From Hyphococcus sp. (GTDB lineage Bacteria > Pseudomonadota > Alphaproteobacteria > Caulobacterales > Parvularculaceae): a stretch of DNA of 39,885 bases. The translations under genes and the position numbers were made by a program. The notes under the pieces were generated by a model that was given only the letters and a program-made list of their open reading frames with translations, was not told the origin of the DNA and ran no database searches. Below, piece by piece: positions 8,163 through 20,302 of this stretch. Location: the NCBI GenBank assembly GCA_013002535.1, contig JABDJK010000041.1, positions 1-39,885 on the forward strand, read 5' to 3'. Each line of letters begins with the position of its first letter. Positions within the stretch are counted from its first letter, which is position 1.

Positions 8163-9044
8163 TTATGATCCTTGTTCAAGGAAACTCGTCAGCCCAACAA
8201 TGAATTCATCAAACTTGTCATGATGCAGCCAGTGGCCGGCGTCTATAATTTCCGTTGTCTTAGCATTTTGAAAAATTTCAGCGCGGCCGTCTTTTTCAGG
8301 ATTGGACGCCCAGCTAGTCTCGCCATAGACGAGCCATATCGGGCAAGTGATGTTGGATAGAAGTTTTTGAAAATGCTTGTAGCGAATATCCGATGGCGAG
8401 CGTCCCATGGCCGCCGGATCATATGCCCAAGATATTTTTCCGCGCTCCAGTTTTTTAACGCCGGTTTCAGTAAGATGCCGCAATTGATCCTCGCGCAGAT
8501 GGCCGTGGGCGGCGCGCATGCGCCCATAAGCTTCGTCCATATCCGCCATCAAACGCGGGCTTCGATCAGATTTTTTTCGCCGGTCTTTGATCCATTGTTG
8601 CAGGCGTTCTTCGACTGGCATTGCGGTGCGCTCGGCCAGCATTTTCGGCGACGGCCCCATGCCTTCGATGGCGACGAGTTTTTTAACGCGCGCCGGAAAC
8701 AACCCGGCGTACCGCAAGGCAATATTGCCGCCAAGGGAGTGGCCAACGAGCGTAACGGTCTCTGCATCCAGATGATCAACCAGCGAAGCGAGATCATAAA
8801 CATGGTCCATGACGCCATAATCGCCATCGCTAGTCCATTCGCTCATGCCGTGTCCGCGCAAATCCGGGGCAACAACATAATAGCGATCTGCAAACTTTTC
8901 CGCTGTCCAGTCCCAAGAGCGTTTCTGGTCAAGCCCGCCATGCACGAGGATCAAGGTTGGGTTCGCCGGGTCGCCCCATGCCGCATAGGAAATTGTTAAT
9001 CGCGAGGACTGAAATAGGTGTAGGGCTGGCGCATCATTTGGCAT
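8163..9044 (-). CDS. Alpha/beta hydrolase (esterase/lipase-like)
   Basis: 293 aa with ATG start. It has the alpha/beta hydrolase fold landmarks in order: oxyanion-hole HGG at 35-37, DLRGHGMS at 61-68, nucleophile elbow GHSLGG with Ser103, candidate acid in VYGETS near residue 242, and catalytic His271 in DAGHWLHHDK. No signal peptide is seen, so it is cytoplasmic. It is the first gene of the tight hydrolase-dehydrogenase-monooxygenase group. An esterase paired with a Baeyer-Villiger monooxygenase is a recurring arrangement that cleaves the ester formed from a ketone. That role here is inferred from context, and the sequence alone gives only the fold. Confidence 0.85.
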   Translation of the reverse strand: MPNDAPALHLFQSSRLTISYAAWGDPANPTLILVHGGLDQKRSWDWTAEKFADRYYVVAPDLRGHGMSEWTSDGDYGVMDHVYDLASLVDHLDAETVTLVGHSLGGNIALRYAGLFPARVKKLVAIEGMGPSPKMLAERTAMPVEERLQQWIKDRRKKSDRSPRLMADMDEAYGRMRAAHGHLREDQLRHLTETGVKKLERGKISWAYDPAAMGRSPSDIRYKHFQKLLSNITCPIWLVYGETSWASNPEKDGRAEIFQNAKTTEIIDAGHWLHHDKFDEFIVGLTSFLEQGS

Positions 9045-9104
9045 GGCGAATTGTTTATCGGCATCGCACTGCGCGCGCGAGAAAATATTGCAGTTGGCGG
9101 CAGA

Positions 9105-11720
9105 TCAAGCCTTACGACCATTGTCGCCATTTATGGGCGAAAGCTTCAACAAGGCTGGCAGCACAATTAGCATACAAACAAGCGTTGCGCCAATGGCAAT
9201 CGTCAAAAGCGCCCCGAGGCTGGAAAGCCCGCGATGGGAAAGAATAATGAGACTACCGAAAGACGCGACCGTCGTTAATGCGGAGAATAAAACCGCCCGC
9301 GACGTGGAAGTGCCATAAACGTCTTCACCCGCCGCAACCTGGCGTTGCCGCAGAACCAGATGGATGCCGCTGTCAACGCCAATCCCGATCAGGAGCGGCA
9401 AAACGATAACGTTGGCGAAATTTAGCGGCACGTTGAGATATGCGCCGACCGAAAGGGTCAGGATCATCGCAATGATGAGCGGGAACATGATAAAGAATAC
9501 AAGCTTTGTTTGCCGGATCAGAATGAAGAGGACGACCAGAACAACGACAAGGGCGAGACCGGTTGCCTGATACATTGCACGCTGCACCTCGGCGCCGGCT
9601 TTCTTCGACTGAACGAGCCCGCCCGCAATATCCGGAAAAGCCGTTTCAACGTCGGCAATGAATTTATCTATGGCTTCATCGCTGCGAAGATCGTCAGCGG
9701 GCAACAAATCAACGCGGTAAAATCCGTTATTCGAGCGATATTTTTCGACAAGGACCTCTGGCAGGGCGCCGTCCTCAATATAATCGGCATTAAAGCTGGC
9801 GTCGATCCGACTGACAAAATCAGGCCAGTAGCGGAAAATAGCGCGATCAACGTCGCTAAGCGAAGGCGCGCGCGATGACAACAATGTTTTCAGCGCCGCA
9901 CGCAACCGCACGCGCGTCGCATTGTCTTCGCCAGTTTCTAACTGCATCAAGAATGCTTTTGCCGCAGCAGCAGTGTCGCCGGGCGTCAATACAGGCGACC
10001 GATGGGCCTCAAGCGCAAACAATAATGGCGCCGCTGCAAAATCGATGAGTTCGAGTTTTTCATCCTGATTGTTAGGAATCAATTTTGGAAGCGAGCGCAC
10101 TTCGCCGACGACTTCTAATCCTGATGCAACATCGGCCGTTTTCGTCGCCGCATCGCGGTTGGAGACAAGACGGGTCAACACGTATGGCGCACCGTCTTCT
10201 GACTCAAAAAGGAGATTATATCCGCGCACAGAAGGACTGCCCGGGTCGCGCAATGCCATTGGGTGTCCATCCAGCCGGATTTCCGGGATGGCGCGCAGCG
10301 AATAAACGGCGAGCCCTATCGCCAAAATAGCAACAGGCACAGAAACAAAATCGATGACGCGGAAGGCCCGACGAACATTGCCGCTCGGGCCTCGAGCTTT
10401 CAAACCTGGAAAAGTCTGAATTGCCGCCGGCAAAAATGTGATGGACACAAAAAATGCGATGATGACCCCGCCGCCGGCAATGAGCCCGAGATCAGCGATG
10501 CCACTAAAACTCGTCGGCAGGAAGGAGAAAAATGCGAGCGCCGTCGTGGGCGCCGCAATGGCAAGGGCCGGCCCTACCTCATGCACAGACCCGTTAAGGG
10601 CTATGCGCGCAGATTGGCCAGCGGCGAGGCGTTCCTCCACATGAAGCAGGAGATGGATCGCGAAATCGAGAGCCAGTCCGACCAGTAGCACCGTAAACGC
10701 GATAGATATCAGGTTTAGCTCGCCTACGGCAAATGCCGCGAAAGCCGATGTGAAGACGATTGTAATCCCGAGACTGGCTAAACTGAGCAGCGTCAAAAAC
10801 ACAGAGCGAAAAGCGAAGTATAAAAGCGCAGAAACAAAAAAAATGGACAGCACCAGTGAGAGTCCAACGCCGCGAATAACCGATCGTGTCTCCTCGCCGC
10901 GAAGCGCCGGCCCGCCTGTGATGTACCCGTCAACACGATTCTCAAACTGCGCATTCAATTCCGCAATCGACTCTCTGATTTCCGCAATGGCGCTTTCGGC
11001 CGGGTCAACTTTACCGTCCTCTAACACAGGCAGGACTTCGACAAACCGAAGATATGATGAACGCCCCTCTGTGCCATCGTCCTCAACAATACGTTCCCAT
11101 GAGAATGGGCGGAACTGATTGTTGTTTTCGGCTTCAATAACCGCGGCAAGTTCTGCGTAAACAGTCTGCAGCGTGTCAGCGCCCAATTCGGACTGCCGGA
11201 CAGGCTCATCAAACTCCGTCAGTTTTTTAAACAGCGTTTCCGCTGTCGGCGCAGCGGCAAGCGCTTCAATCAATCCTGTAGCTTTGGAAAGCTTAGCAAG
11301 CCGCGCTTCAAGCGTTGCTTGATCAAGATAAAGCAGCGCATTTTCTGAAATAAATTTGTCGCTTGTGGGAGAAAACACTCGTTGAAAATGATCTTTATCA
11401 GGCTCGAGTTTTTCCGCGAGCTGACGGGCAAACGCCCCCGCCTCATCTGCTACGCTCGCTTGAACAATGACCGTCAGACCAAATTTGGCATCCGGAAATG
11501 CATCGTTCAGCGCATCGGCCCGTTCCTGAAATTCCAGCTTCGCATCAAGCATGTCGGCGGTATCGGTATTGATGGTCAGGGTAGAGAAGGCGTAGCCCCA
11601 GGCGACATAAGCGCCAGCGAAAAAAGCGATCACTGCAAGCCATGAGCACCGGCGCGCGGCGCCCATCCACAATTGCAGGAATTTTTCTAAAAACGCCAAC
11701 GTCTGTACTCGGCACCACAC
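9105..11720 (-). CDS. hpnN: HpnN-like hopanoid-associated RND/MMPL transporter
   Basis: 871 aa with a GTG start and no good ribosome binding site, so the start is uncertain; TTG at codon 8 is another option. The RND/MMPL layout is clear: helix 1 (about 26-46), a large periplasmic loop starting NTDTADML, a five-helix block (about 284-435), a second loop, then a second five-helix block (about 716-858). Conserved Asp residues occur in the fourth-helix motifs: D352 in GLALDFAIH and D783 in GIGVDSGIH, the usual proton-relay positions. This family moves hopanoids from the inner to the outer membrane in alphaproteobacteria. No other hopanoid gene is in the window, so the symbol rests on family resemblance. 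It lies downstream of gyrB and 60 bases before the hydrolase. Confidence 0.75.
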   Translation of the reverse strand: MWCRVQTLAFLEKFLQLWMGAARRCSWLAVIAFFAGAYVAWGYAFSTLTINTDTADMLDAKLEFQERADALNDAFPDAKFGLTVIVQASVADEAGAFARQLAEKLEPDKDHFQRVFSPTSDKFISENALLYLDQATLEARLAKLSKATGLIEALAAAPTAETLFKKLTEFDEPVRQSELGADTLQTVYAELAAVIEAENNNQFRPFSWERIVEDDGTEGRSSYLRFVEVLPVLEDGKVDPAESAIAEIRESIAELNAQFENRVDGYITGGPALRGEETRSVIRGVGLSLVLSIFFVSALLYFAFRSVFLTLLSLASLGITIVFTSAFAAFAVGELNLISIAFTVLLVGLALDFAIHLLLHVEERLAAGQSARIALNGSVHEVGPALAIAAPTTALAFFSFLPTSFSGIADLGLIAGGGVIIAFFVSITFLPAAIQTFPGLKARGPSGNVRRAFRVIDFVSVPVAILAIGLAVYSLRAIPEIRLDGHPMALRDPGSPSVRGYNLLFESEDGAPYVLTRLVSNRDAATKTADVASGLEVVGEVRSLPKLIPNNQDEKLELIDFAAAPLLFALEAHRSPVLTPGDTAAAAKAFLMQLETGEDNATRVRLRAALKTLLSSRAPSLSDVDRAIFRYWPDFVSRIDASFNADYIEDGALPEVLVEKYRSNNGFYRVDLLPADDLRSDEAIDKFIADVETAFPDIAGGLVQSKKAGAEVQRAMYQATGLALVVVLVVLFILIRQTKLVFFIMFPLIIAMILTLSVGAYLNVPLNFANVIVLPLLIGIGVDSGIHLVLRQRQVAAGEDVYGTSTSRAVLFSALTTVASFGSLIILSHRGLSSLGALLTIAIGATLVCMLIVLPALLKLSPINGDNGRKA

Positions 11721-11834
11721 AGGGAAAACCGCCGAGCCAATACGCCCCCGGACAATTTTCAGTTACCCCAAACCCCTTGGGTTCGCCATTATTGGCCTGT
11801 AGCGTCCGAGGTCAAGCGAATGGCGATGCCGCCC

Positions 11835-15483
<3,649 letters not shown>

Positions 15484-15546
15484 CAGTTTAAGACCTTTTC
15501 ATCAAGTCCAGCTTCATCAAACTCAGTTTCATCGGGCCGAGAATTG

Positions 15547-16665
15547 TCAAACCCTGAGCGGCATCAACACGTAAAGCGCGCGCGTGTCTTCGTCATCGAC
15601 AATTACCGTCGGTGATGACGGGTCGGCGAGATGAAACGTCGCCGTATCGCCGTCGACCTGTTGCGCGACGTCAAGAAGGTAACGCGCGTTGAAACCGATC
15701 TCGATTGGATCGCCGCCATAATCGACGCTTAGCTCTTCAAGCGCGGAACCGGCTTCCGGATTGTTCACCGCAAGGCGCAAATTATCGGATTCCAGCGCCA
15801 GCTTGACTGAGCGCGTACGATCAGCGGAAACCGTAGAAACGCGATCAACCGCTTGCGCGAATTCTTTTGTCTCGACGCGCAAAGTGTTTTTATTACCCTT
15901 CGGGATCACCCGTTCATAATCGGGGAAAGTCCCATCTATCAGTTTTGATGTCAGACGCCCTGGCCCAAACCCGAACCGGATCTTTGACGTCGACACGCCA
16001 ATTTCAACATTGTCTTCTGCGTCCTCCAGAAGGCGTGACAGCTCGGCGATGGCTTTGCGCGGCACGATAACGCCCGGCATATTTCCGGCGCCGTCAGGCA
16101 GCGGCGCATCAAGACGCGCTAGCCGGTGCCCGTCGGTCGCTGCAGCGCGCAGGAGGGGCGTGTCTTCTTCGGGGCAGGCGTGAAAATATACGCCGTTCAG
16201 ATAATAACGCGTCTCTTCCTGCGACATGGCGAAACGCGTCTTTTGTAGCAGCCGGCGAAGGTCCGATGTCGCCATCGTAAACTTGGTGTCGAGGTCGTCG
16301 TGAGACAGGCTCGGGAAATCATCATCCGGCAACACCGCTAACGAGAACTCCGACCGGCCCGCGGAAACTTGAAGCCGCCCCTCTTCGCGCGACAAATCGA
16401 GACGAACCTGCGCGCCGTCCGGCAGGCGCTTCACGATTTCAAAGAGCGTCAGCGCCGAGACTGTCGTCGCGCCATCCTGCGCAACATCAGCAGGCGCCTC
16501 TTCCGAGATTTCAATATCGAGGTCTGTCGCTGTTAAAACCAGCGAGTGCTTTTGCGCCTGAATCAAAACATTCGACAATATCGGAATTGTATTGCGGCGT
16601 TCGACAACACTTTGGACGTGCCCCAGCGCTTTTGACAGGGCTGAACGTTCGATCGTGACCTTCAT
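15547..16665 (-). CDS. dnaN: DNA polymerase III subunit beta (sliding clamp)
   Basis: 372 aa from ATG 16665, matching the family start MKVTIERSAL. An upstream in-frame extension to 16713 is not supported. It contains the recognisable clamp segments VVERRNTIPILSNVLI, GTFPDYERVIP and the C-terminal hydrophobic end ALYVLMPLRV, and has the normal length for the three-domain clamp. The protein forms a ring around DNA and tethers polymerase III. It is separated from dnaA by 243 bases containing a strong hairpin, and is followed by recF. Confidence 0.97.
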   Translation of the reverse strand: MKVTIERSALSKALGHVQSVVERRNTIPILSNVLIQAQKHSLVLTATDLDIEISEEAPADVAQDGATTVSALTLFEIVKRLPDGAQVRLDLSREEGRLQVSAGRSEFSLAVLPDDDFPSLSHDDLDTKFTMATSDLRRLLQKTRFAMSQEETRYYLNGVYFHACPEEDTPLLRAAATDGHRLARLDAPLPDGAGNMPGVIVPRKAIAELSRLLEDAEDNVEIGVSTSKIRFGFGPGRLTSKLIDGTFPDYERVIPKGNKNTLRVETKEFAQAVDRVSTVSADRTRSVKLALESDNLRLAVNNPEAGSALEELSVDYGGDPIEIGFNARYLLDVAQQVDGDTATFHLADPSSPTVIVDDEDTRALYVLMPLRV

Positions 16666-16820
16666 TTTTGTCTTGCTCTCTCGGAAAATTAAGACTGCGG
16701 AATTGCGGCGCACCCCTAAAAATCAAGCCGCTGGCGCCCTCAAAATGACACCGCCAGCGGCGGAGAATCGCCTGGCTGAAATTAGGTGTTTATTATAGCC
16801 GAAAAGCGCCCCGAAAAGCT

Positions 16821-16852
16821 AGCGCCGCAGCCCGTTTTCAGGGTGCGGCGCT
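16821..16852 (-). terminator. Strong hairpin between dnaA and dnaN
   Basis: Arms AGCGCCGCA(G)CCC and GGGTGCGGCGCT pair over 12 bp with one bulged base and a 7-base loop. Read on the minus strand it follows dnaA by about 55 bases and is trailed by AGCTTTTCGGGG, a short T-run. It could end most dnaA transcripts or act as a partial attenuator before dnaN. Confidence 0.5.
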
Positions 16853-16908
16853 GACCTTTAATCGGCTGTTTTCAAGCGTCTTTTTGAGGGCTTTTTCAGG
16901 CCGGAAAA

Positions 16909-18330
16909 TTAATCCTCAAGGGCTTCGCGAATTCGCGCGACAGCGGCTTGAAAGACCTTGTCGCGCTCAAGCAATGCCTGCGCCCGGCGATAGCTGGACA
17001 TGACCGTTGTATGGTCGCGTTTCAGCGCCTTACCGATGCGCGGAAAGGATTCTTTCAGGACCTCTCTTGCGCAGAATACAACGGCATGGCGCGCCCTCGC
17101 GATGCGCTGAGGCTGGGCCCGGCCGGTAATGTCGGCAAGCGTCAGGCCAAAGGCCTCAGCGCCAGCGGCAATCGCGTCGTCAATCGTGACGATCTTTTTG
17201 CGATCTTCCATGCGAGACTTCAGGATCGCTTTGGCTTCATCCAGCGTTACCGTCTTCTCCTCACCGCCATACATCAAGAAGAGCTGGTTAAGGGCGCCAA
17301 TGGTTTCACGGGTGCTTTGGGTGAAAGTCCGAGCAATAAACTCAAGAACGTCATCTTCGATGAGGCAATGGGCGGCGCTGCGTCGAACGCGCTTTTTCAG
17401 AATCTCCAGACGAAGCGTTTCATCAGCTTCGTGGATCGGCACGCAAAGACCGCCAGCAAGCCGATCGGTCAGGCGTTTTTTAATGCCAGCTTCAGCGAGT
17501 TTTGCGGGCGGCAAATCGCCGGCGATGACAACTTGCTTTCCCCGATCAAGCGCTGCGTCAATGACCACGAGCAATTCCTCCTGTGTTCGTTCCTTGCCTT
17601 CCAAAAAATGAATATCATCCAAGATGATGAGATCGTAACCGAGAAGCATTTCATGAAAGCGCTGTGTGTCCCCCGATAAGACGGCGTTGACACAGGCGTT
17701 GATGAGATTTCGGTAAGTGATGTAAGCGACGTCGCTGTTTTCAAATTTAGCGCGCCATTCGTGCCCAACAGCTTGACCAAGGTGCGTCTTGCCCGATCCT
17801 GAAGGCCCGTAAAAATAGACAATATCGCGCGGTTTTTCAGCATCTAGCGCCTGGCGCGCGGCCGCCCAGGCAATCTGATTGGAGTGTCCGACGGCATATG
17901 TGTCAAACGTCCGGCGCGGATCGAGCGGCGCTGAAATTTCCGTTATCGACGCTGTGCGGAACGGGTTTTTTGCTGCGCCTGTTTCAATGGCGCCAACCTT
18001 CGCCGACGATTTCAGAAGGTTCTTGCGCACGGTAAGCCGGACTTTATCAACCGGCGCGACGGCATTGCTCCAGACTGCCGTTAATACTGGAAGATAACGA
18101 TTATCAAGCATATCGCATTTCGCCTGCGAACCTGTTGAAAATGTCACAGAGCGATCACCACGCTCTGCAAGCCCCAGATCAAGAAACCACGATTTGTATT
18201 TCGCCTCGCCAACCTTTGATCGCAACGCGCTTTGGAAGCGCGCAAACGCCGCAGCGTTGTCCTTGTTTTGATCTCCCCCCTTGCCCGAAAATTCAGCTTC
18301 GCCGTCTTTGGCAAATAGTTTGTTTTGCAT
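16909..18330 (-). CDS. dnaA: Chromosomal replication initiator protein DnaA
   Basis: 473 aa with ATG start. It has domain I near 25-100, a linker, then the AAA+ domain with GHSNQIAWAAA (148-158), Walker A GPSGSGKT (175-182) and Walker B LIILDDIHFL. The C-terminal DNA-binding domain carries the DnaA signature FPRIGKALKRDHTTV with the recognition helix. Length is within the family range. It binds DnaA boxes and melts the origin. It is first of the dnaA-dnaN-recF-gyrB series and lies 606 bases downstream of rpsT. No consensus DnaA box was seen next to it, so this does not mark the origin by itself. Confidence 0.96.
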   Translation of the reverse strand: MQNKLFAKDGEAEFSGKGGDQNKDNAAAFARFQSALRSKVGEAKYKSWFLDLGLAERGDRSVTFSTGSQAKCDMLDNRYLPVLTAVWSNAVAPVDKVRLTVRKNLLKSSAKVGAIETGAAKNPFRTASITEISAPLDPRRTFDTYAVGHSNQIAWAAARQALDAEKPRDIVYFYGPSGSGKTHLGQAVGHEWRAKFENSDVAYITYRNLINACVNAVLSGDTQRFHEMLLGYDLIILDDIHFLEGKERTQEELLVVIDAALDRGKQVVIAGDLPPAKLAEAGIKKRLTDRLAGGLCVPIHEADETLRLEILKKRVRRSAAHCLIEDDVLEFIARTFTQSTRETIGALNQLFLMYGGEEKTVTLDEAKAILKSRMEDRKKIVTIDDAIAAGAEAFGLTLADITGRAQPQRIARARHAVVFCAREVLKESFPRIGKALKRDHTTVMSSYRRAQALLERDKVFQAAVARIREALED

Positions 18331-18536
18331 CCCGCAAACTTCCCGAAGTTCTAGTCGCTGCTGTCACAGCGAAAGCGTCCCACTACGCGCGGCGAAAACC
18401 CACGCGACCCATTCTTCAATTTTGTACTTGACCGGACTTCGCCGGAATTTGATTTACGCGTTGAGTTAGAGAAGCAAGACAATCGTCTCGCCGGCGTCAA
18501 TGAGGAATCGCTTGGAGGAACTTAAATTATCATCAA

Positions 18537-18553
18537 CGATAAAAATTTTATCG
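18537..18553. repeat. Perfect AT-rich palindrome upstream of dnaA
   Basis: CGATAAAA-A-TTTTATCG, 8-bp arms around one base, about 210 bases before the dnaA start. It has the symmetry of a dimeric repressor operator or a small cruciform. No regulator can be named. Confidence 0.45.
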
Positions 18554-18830
18554 AACATTCCTCTGATCACCGCGTTATCCTCGCCATCTCTGAATTTAAA
18601 CAAAGTAATAGTGTGGCCGCAAATCGGTTTCTCGATAAACGACCGCCCCGATACTCATACTGGACTTGATTTTACGGAATTAATCCGTGCCCGTCATATT
18701 GACAATAAGAGTTTAGTTAAAATGAACGTCGATCGTCAATAGTGATTCGAAAAATGATGTGAGATTTTGACACTTTTTTTTCGCTTCGAAGCAAAAACAA
18801 AAACTTAAGAGCAACAAACTTTAAAAATAA

Positions 18831-18870
18831 AAAACGCGCAATAAATGCCAGGGCATTGATTGCGCGTTTT
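18831..18870 (-). terminator. Rho-independent terminator downstream of rpsT
   Basis: Arms AAAACGCGCAAT and ATTGCGCGTTTT, extended by AATGCC/GGCATT with one A/G mismatch and a 2-base loop, give an 18-bp stem. On the minus strand it is followed by a TTTTTTATTTTT tail, 66 bases after the rpsT stop. The plus-strand side has a weaker TTTT. Confidence 0.85.
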
Positions 18871-18936
18871 ATAATTCAAGAAACGAAATTTTGCGAGAAA
18901 AACTTTTTGGTATTACGCAAATATACTTGAAGAAAC

Positions 18937-19203
18937 TTATGCGGACAGCGCTTTAATGCGCGTCGTTAAACGTGAAAGTTTTCGCGATGCCGTTTTCTTG
19001 TGAAAAACACCTTTTGAAACAGCGCGGTGCAACTCCGGTTGTGCATTTTTAAATGCTGTATCCGCCGCCGCTTTATCACCAGATGCAATCGCTTCTTCAA
19101 CTTTGCGCAAGAATGTTCTAACGCGCGAACGACGAGCTGTATTTACGGCCGTGCGGCGCTCGATTTTGCGCACCATTTTTTTTGCTGAAGATGTATTCGC
19201 CAT
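18937..19203 (-). CDS. rpsT: 30S ribosomal protein S20
   Basis: 88 aa with ATG start, highly basic. It begins [21 protein letters not shown] and has the S20 helical-bundle pattern including [16 protein letters not shown] and [26 protein letters not shown]20 binds 16S rRNA and is needed for 30S assembly. Position next to dnaA and mutM is the usual alphaproteobacterial arrangement. It has its own sigma-70-like promoter about 75 bases upstream and a strong terminator downstream, so it is probably monocistronic. Confidence 0.97.
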   Translation of the reverse strand: MANTSSAKKMVRKIERRTAVNTARRSRVRTFLRKVEEAIASGDKAAADTAFKNAQPELHRAVSKGVFHKKTASRKLSRLTTRIKALSA

Positions 19204-19276
19204 GGCTTCTATTCACTCAAAAAGATTAAAGTTGTTCAACTGGTTGCGCTCGACCAAGCGCCGACGCGAGCGCGGG

Positions 19277-19305
19277 TATATAGCCGTGGGGAATGAGCCC
19301 GTCAA
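19277..19305 (-). promoter_or_regulatory. Sigma-70-type promoter for rpsT
   Basis: On the minus strand TTGACG (19300-19305) and TATATA (19277-19282) are separated by exactly 17 bases. The -10 lies about 73 bases before the rpsT ATG, leaving a leader of roughly 65 bases. Confidence 0.65.
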
Positions 19306-19372
19306 CAACATGAAACCGCTTATTTACAAGGCGTATTCGCGCGATTGCAAAGAGCCCGAAGCACAACCGTCA

Positions 19373-20215
19373 TTAACGCTGGCAGCGCCTGCAAAAGAAC
19401 GTCGATCGCCCACTTTGAACGATCCTCTCGATAGTAGCGCCGCATTGGCCACAAGGCTCTCCTTCTCGGCCATAGACAGCAAAATGATGCTGAAAATAGC
19501 CCAATTCACCCGAAGTATTGGCGAAATCTTTTAACGACGATCCGCCGGCTTCGATCGCATCCCGCAAGACATCGACGATCGCGCGGTGAAGGCGGTCTGA
19601 TCTTTTGCCCACCGTGGTCCCTGCTTTTCGCCGCGGAGACACGCCGGCGCGATAAAGCGCCTCGCAAACATAAATGTTGCCGAGACCGGCGACCACGCGC
19701 TGATCGAGGAGCGCCGCCTTTATCGGCGCTGTCTTTCCACGCAACGCTTCAGCGAAGACCGGCGCCGAAAATAGGTTTGACATGGGCTCAGGCCCCATGC
19801 CCTTGAAATGGCGGCTCGATTCCAGAGCGTCTTGCTCTGCGAGGTCCATAAAGCCAAACCGGCGTGCATCATTGTATATGATCTTTACGCGATCCCCGTT
19901 TGCCCCCTGGTTCATTTCGAACATTACATGGTCGTGCTTTTCAGAGGCAACATCGGTTTGGCCGCTATGAATGGTGAAACGCCCAGACATGCCGAGATGC
20001 ATGATGAGATGCTCACCGGTATCAAGGGCGCAAATCATATATTTGCCACGCCGATCAAGGCGTTCGAGCATTGCGCCCTCGAGCCGCGCGCGAAACCGCG
20101 CCGGCAGGGGAAAACGCAAATCCTTCCGCCGCGTTGTCACCCGCGCGAAACGCCAGCCCTCCATAACCGGCGCCAGCCCGCGGCGAACCGTTTCAACTTC
20201 TGGCAATTCCGGCAA
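19373..20215 (-). CDS. mutM: Formamidopyrimidine-DNA glycosylase
   Basis: 280 aa starting at TTG 20215, so the mature protein begins P-E-L-P-E-V-E-T with the obligatory catalytic N-terminal proline. An open frame extends upstream to 20374, but any start there would bury that proline and destroy activity. GAGGA lies 4 bases before the TTG. The catalytic Glu3, the helix-two-turn-helix region ([23 protein letters not shown]) and a C-terminal zinc finger CGQC...CRRC are all present. The enzyme removes 8-oxoguanine and formamidopyrimidines and nicks by beta,delta-elimination. It lies 169 bases upstream of rpsT and diverges from the second TIR gene. Confidence 0.95.
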   Translation of the reverse strand: MPELPEVETVRRGLAPVMEGWRFARVTTRRKDLRFPLPARFRARLEGAMLERLDRRGKYMICALDTGEHLIMHLGMSGRFTIHSGQTDVASEKHDHVMFEMNQGANGDRVKIIYNDARRFGFMDLAEQDALESSRHFKGMGPEPMSNLFSAPVFAEALRGKTAPIKAALLDQRVVAGLGNIYVCEALYRAGVSPRRKAGTTVGKRSDRLHRAIVDVLRDAIEAGGSSLKDFANTSGELGYFQHHFAVYGREGEPCGQCGATIERIVQSGRSTFFCRRCQR

Positions 20216-20219
20216 TTTA

Positions 20220-20224
20220 TCCTC
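20220..20224 (-). promoter_or_regulatory. Ribosome binding site for the TTG start of mutM
   Basis: GAGGA on the minus strand, 4 bases before TTG 20215. It supports initiation at the codon that exposes the catalytic proline. Confidence 0.55.
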
Positions 20225-20302
20225 ATTTCCGCGAAAAACTACGGTCCGCTGCATTAGCGCCCACGCGGCCGATATAGTATATAGTCGGGTCGGGGAAGAA
20301 CC

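Larger units (their letters stand above)
18331..18936. other. Intergenic region between rpsT and dnaA, probable dnaA promoter region
   Basis: 606 bases, AT-rich toward the rpsT side. It holds a perfect palindrome at 18537-18553 and the rpsT terminator at 18831-18870. No exact TTATCCACA-type box on either strand, no repeated short motif typical of an origin, and no convincing coding frame were found. An 80-codon open frame at 18500-18742 lacks coding character. Confidence 0.5.

Noticed and set aside
8367-8999. 210-codon plus-strand open frame opposite the alpha/beta hydrolase
   Set aside because: It is antisense to a gene with an intact catalytic triad and has no motif of its own.
11721-11834. 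CCCAA/TTGGG hairpin downstream region of gyrB as terminator of the upstream cluster
   Set aside because: The hairpin lies between gyrB and the transporter, but the stem is only 5 bp and has no T-run, so it was not called.
18500-18742. 80-codon open frame upstream of dnaA
   Set aside because: No ribosome binding site, it spans a perfect palindrome, and it has no recognisable protein pattern. It is more likely regulatory DNA.
18331-18936. Chromosomal origin next to dnaA
   Set aside because: No consensus DnaA boxes or repeated origin motifs were found, and many alphaproteobacteria have the origin elsewhere. I kept it only as a regulatory region.
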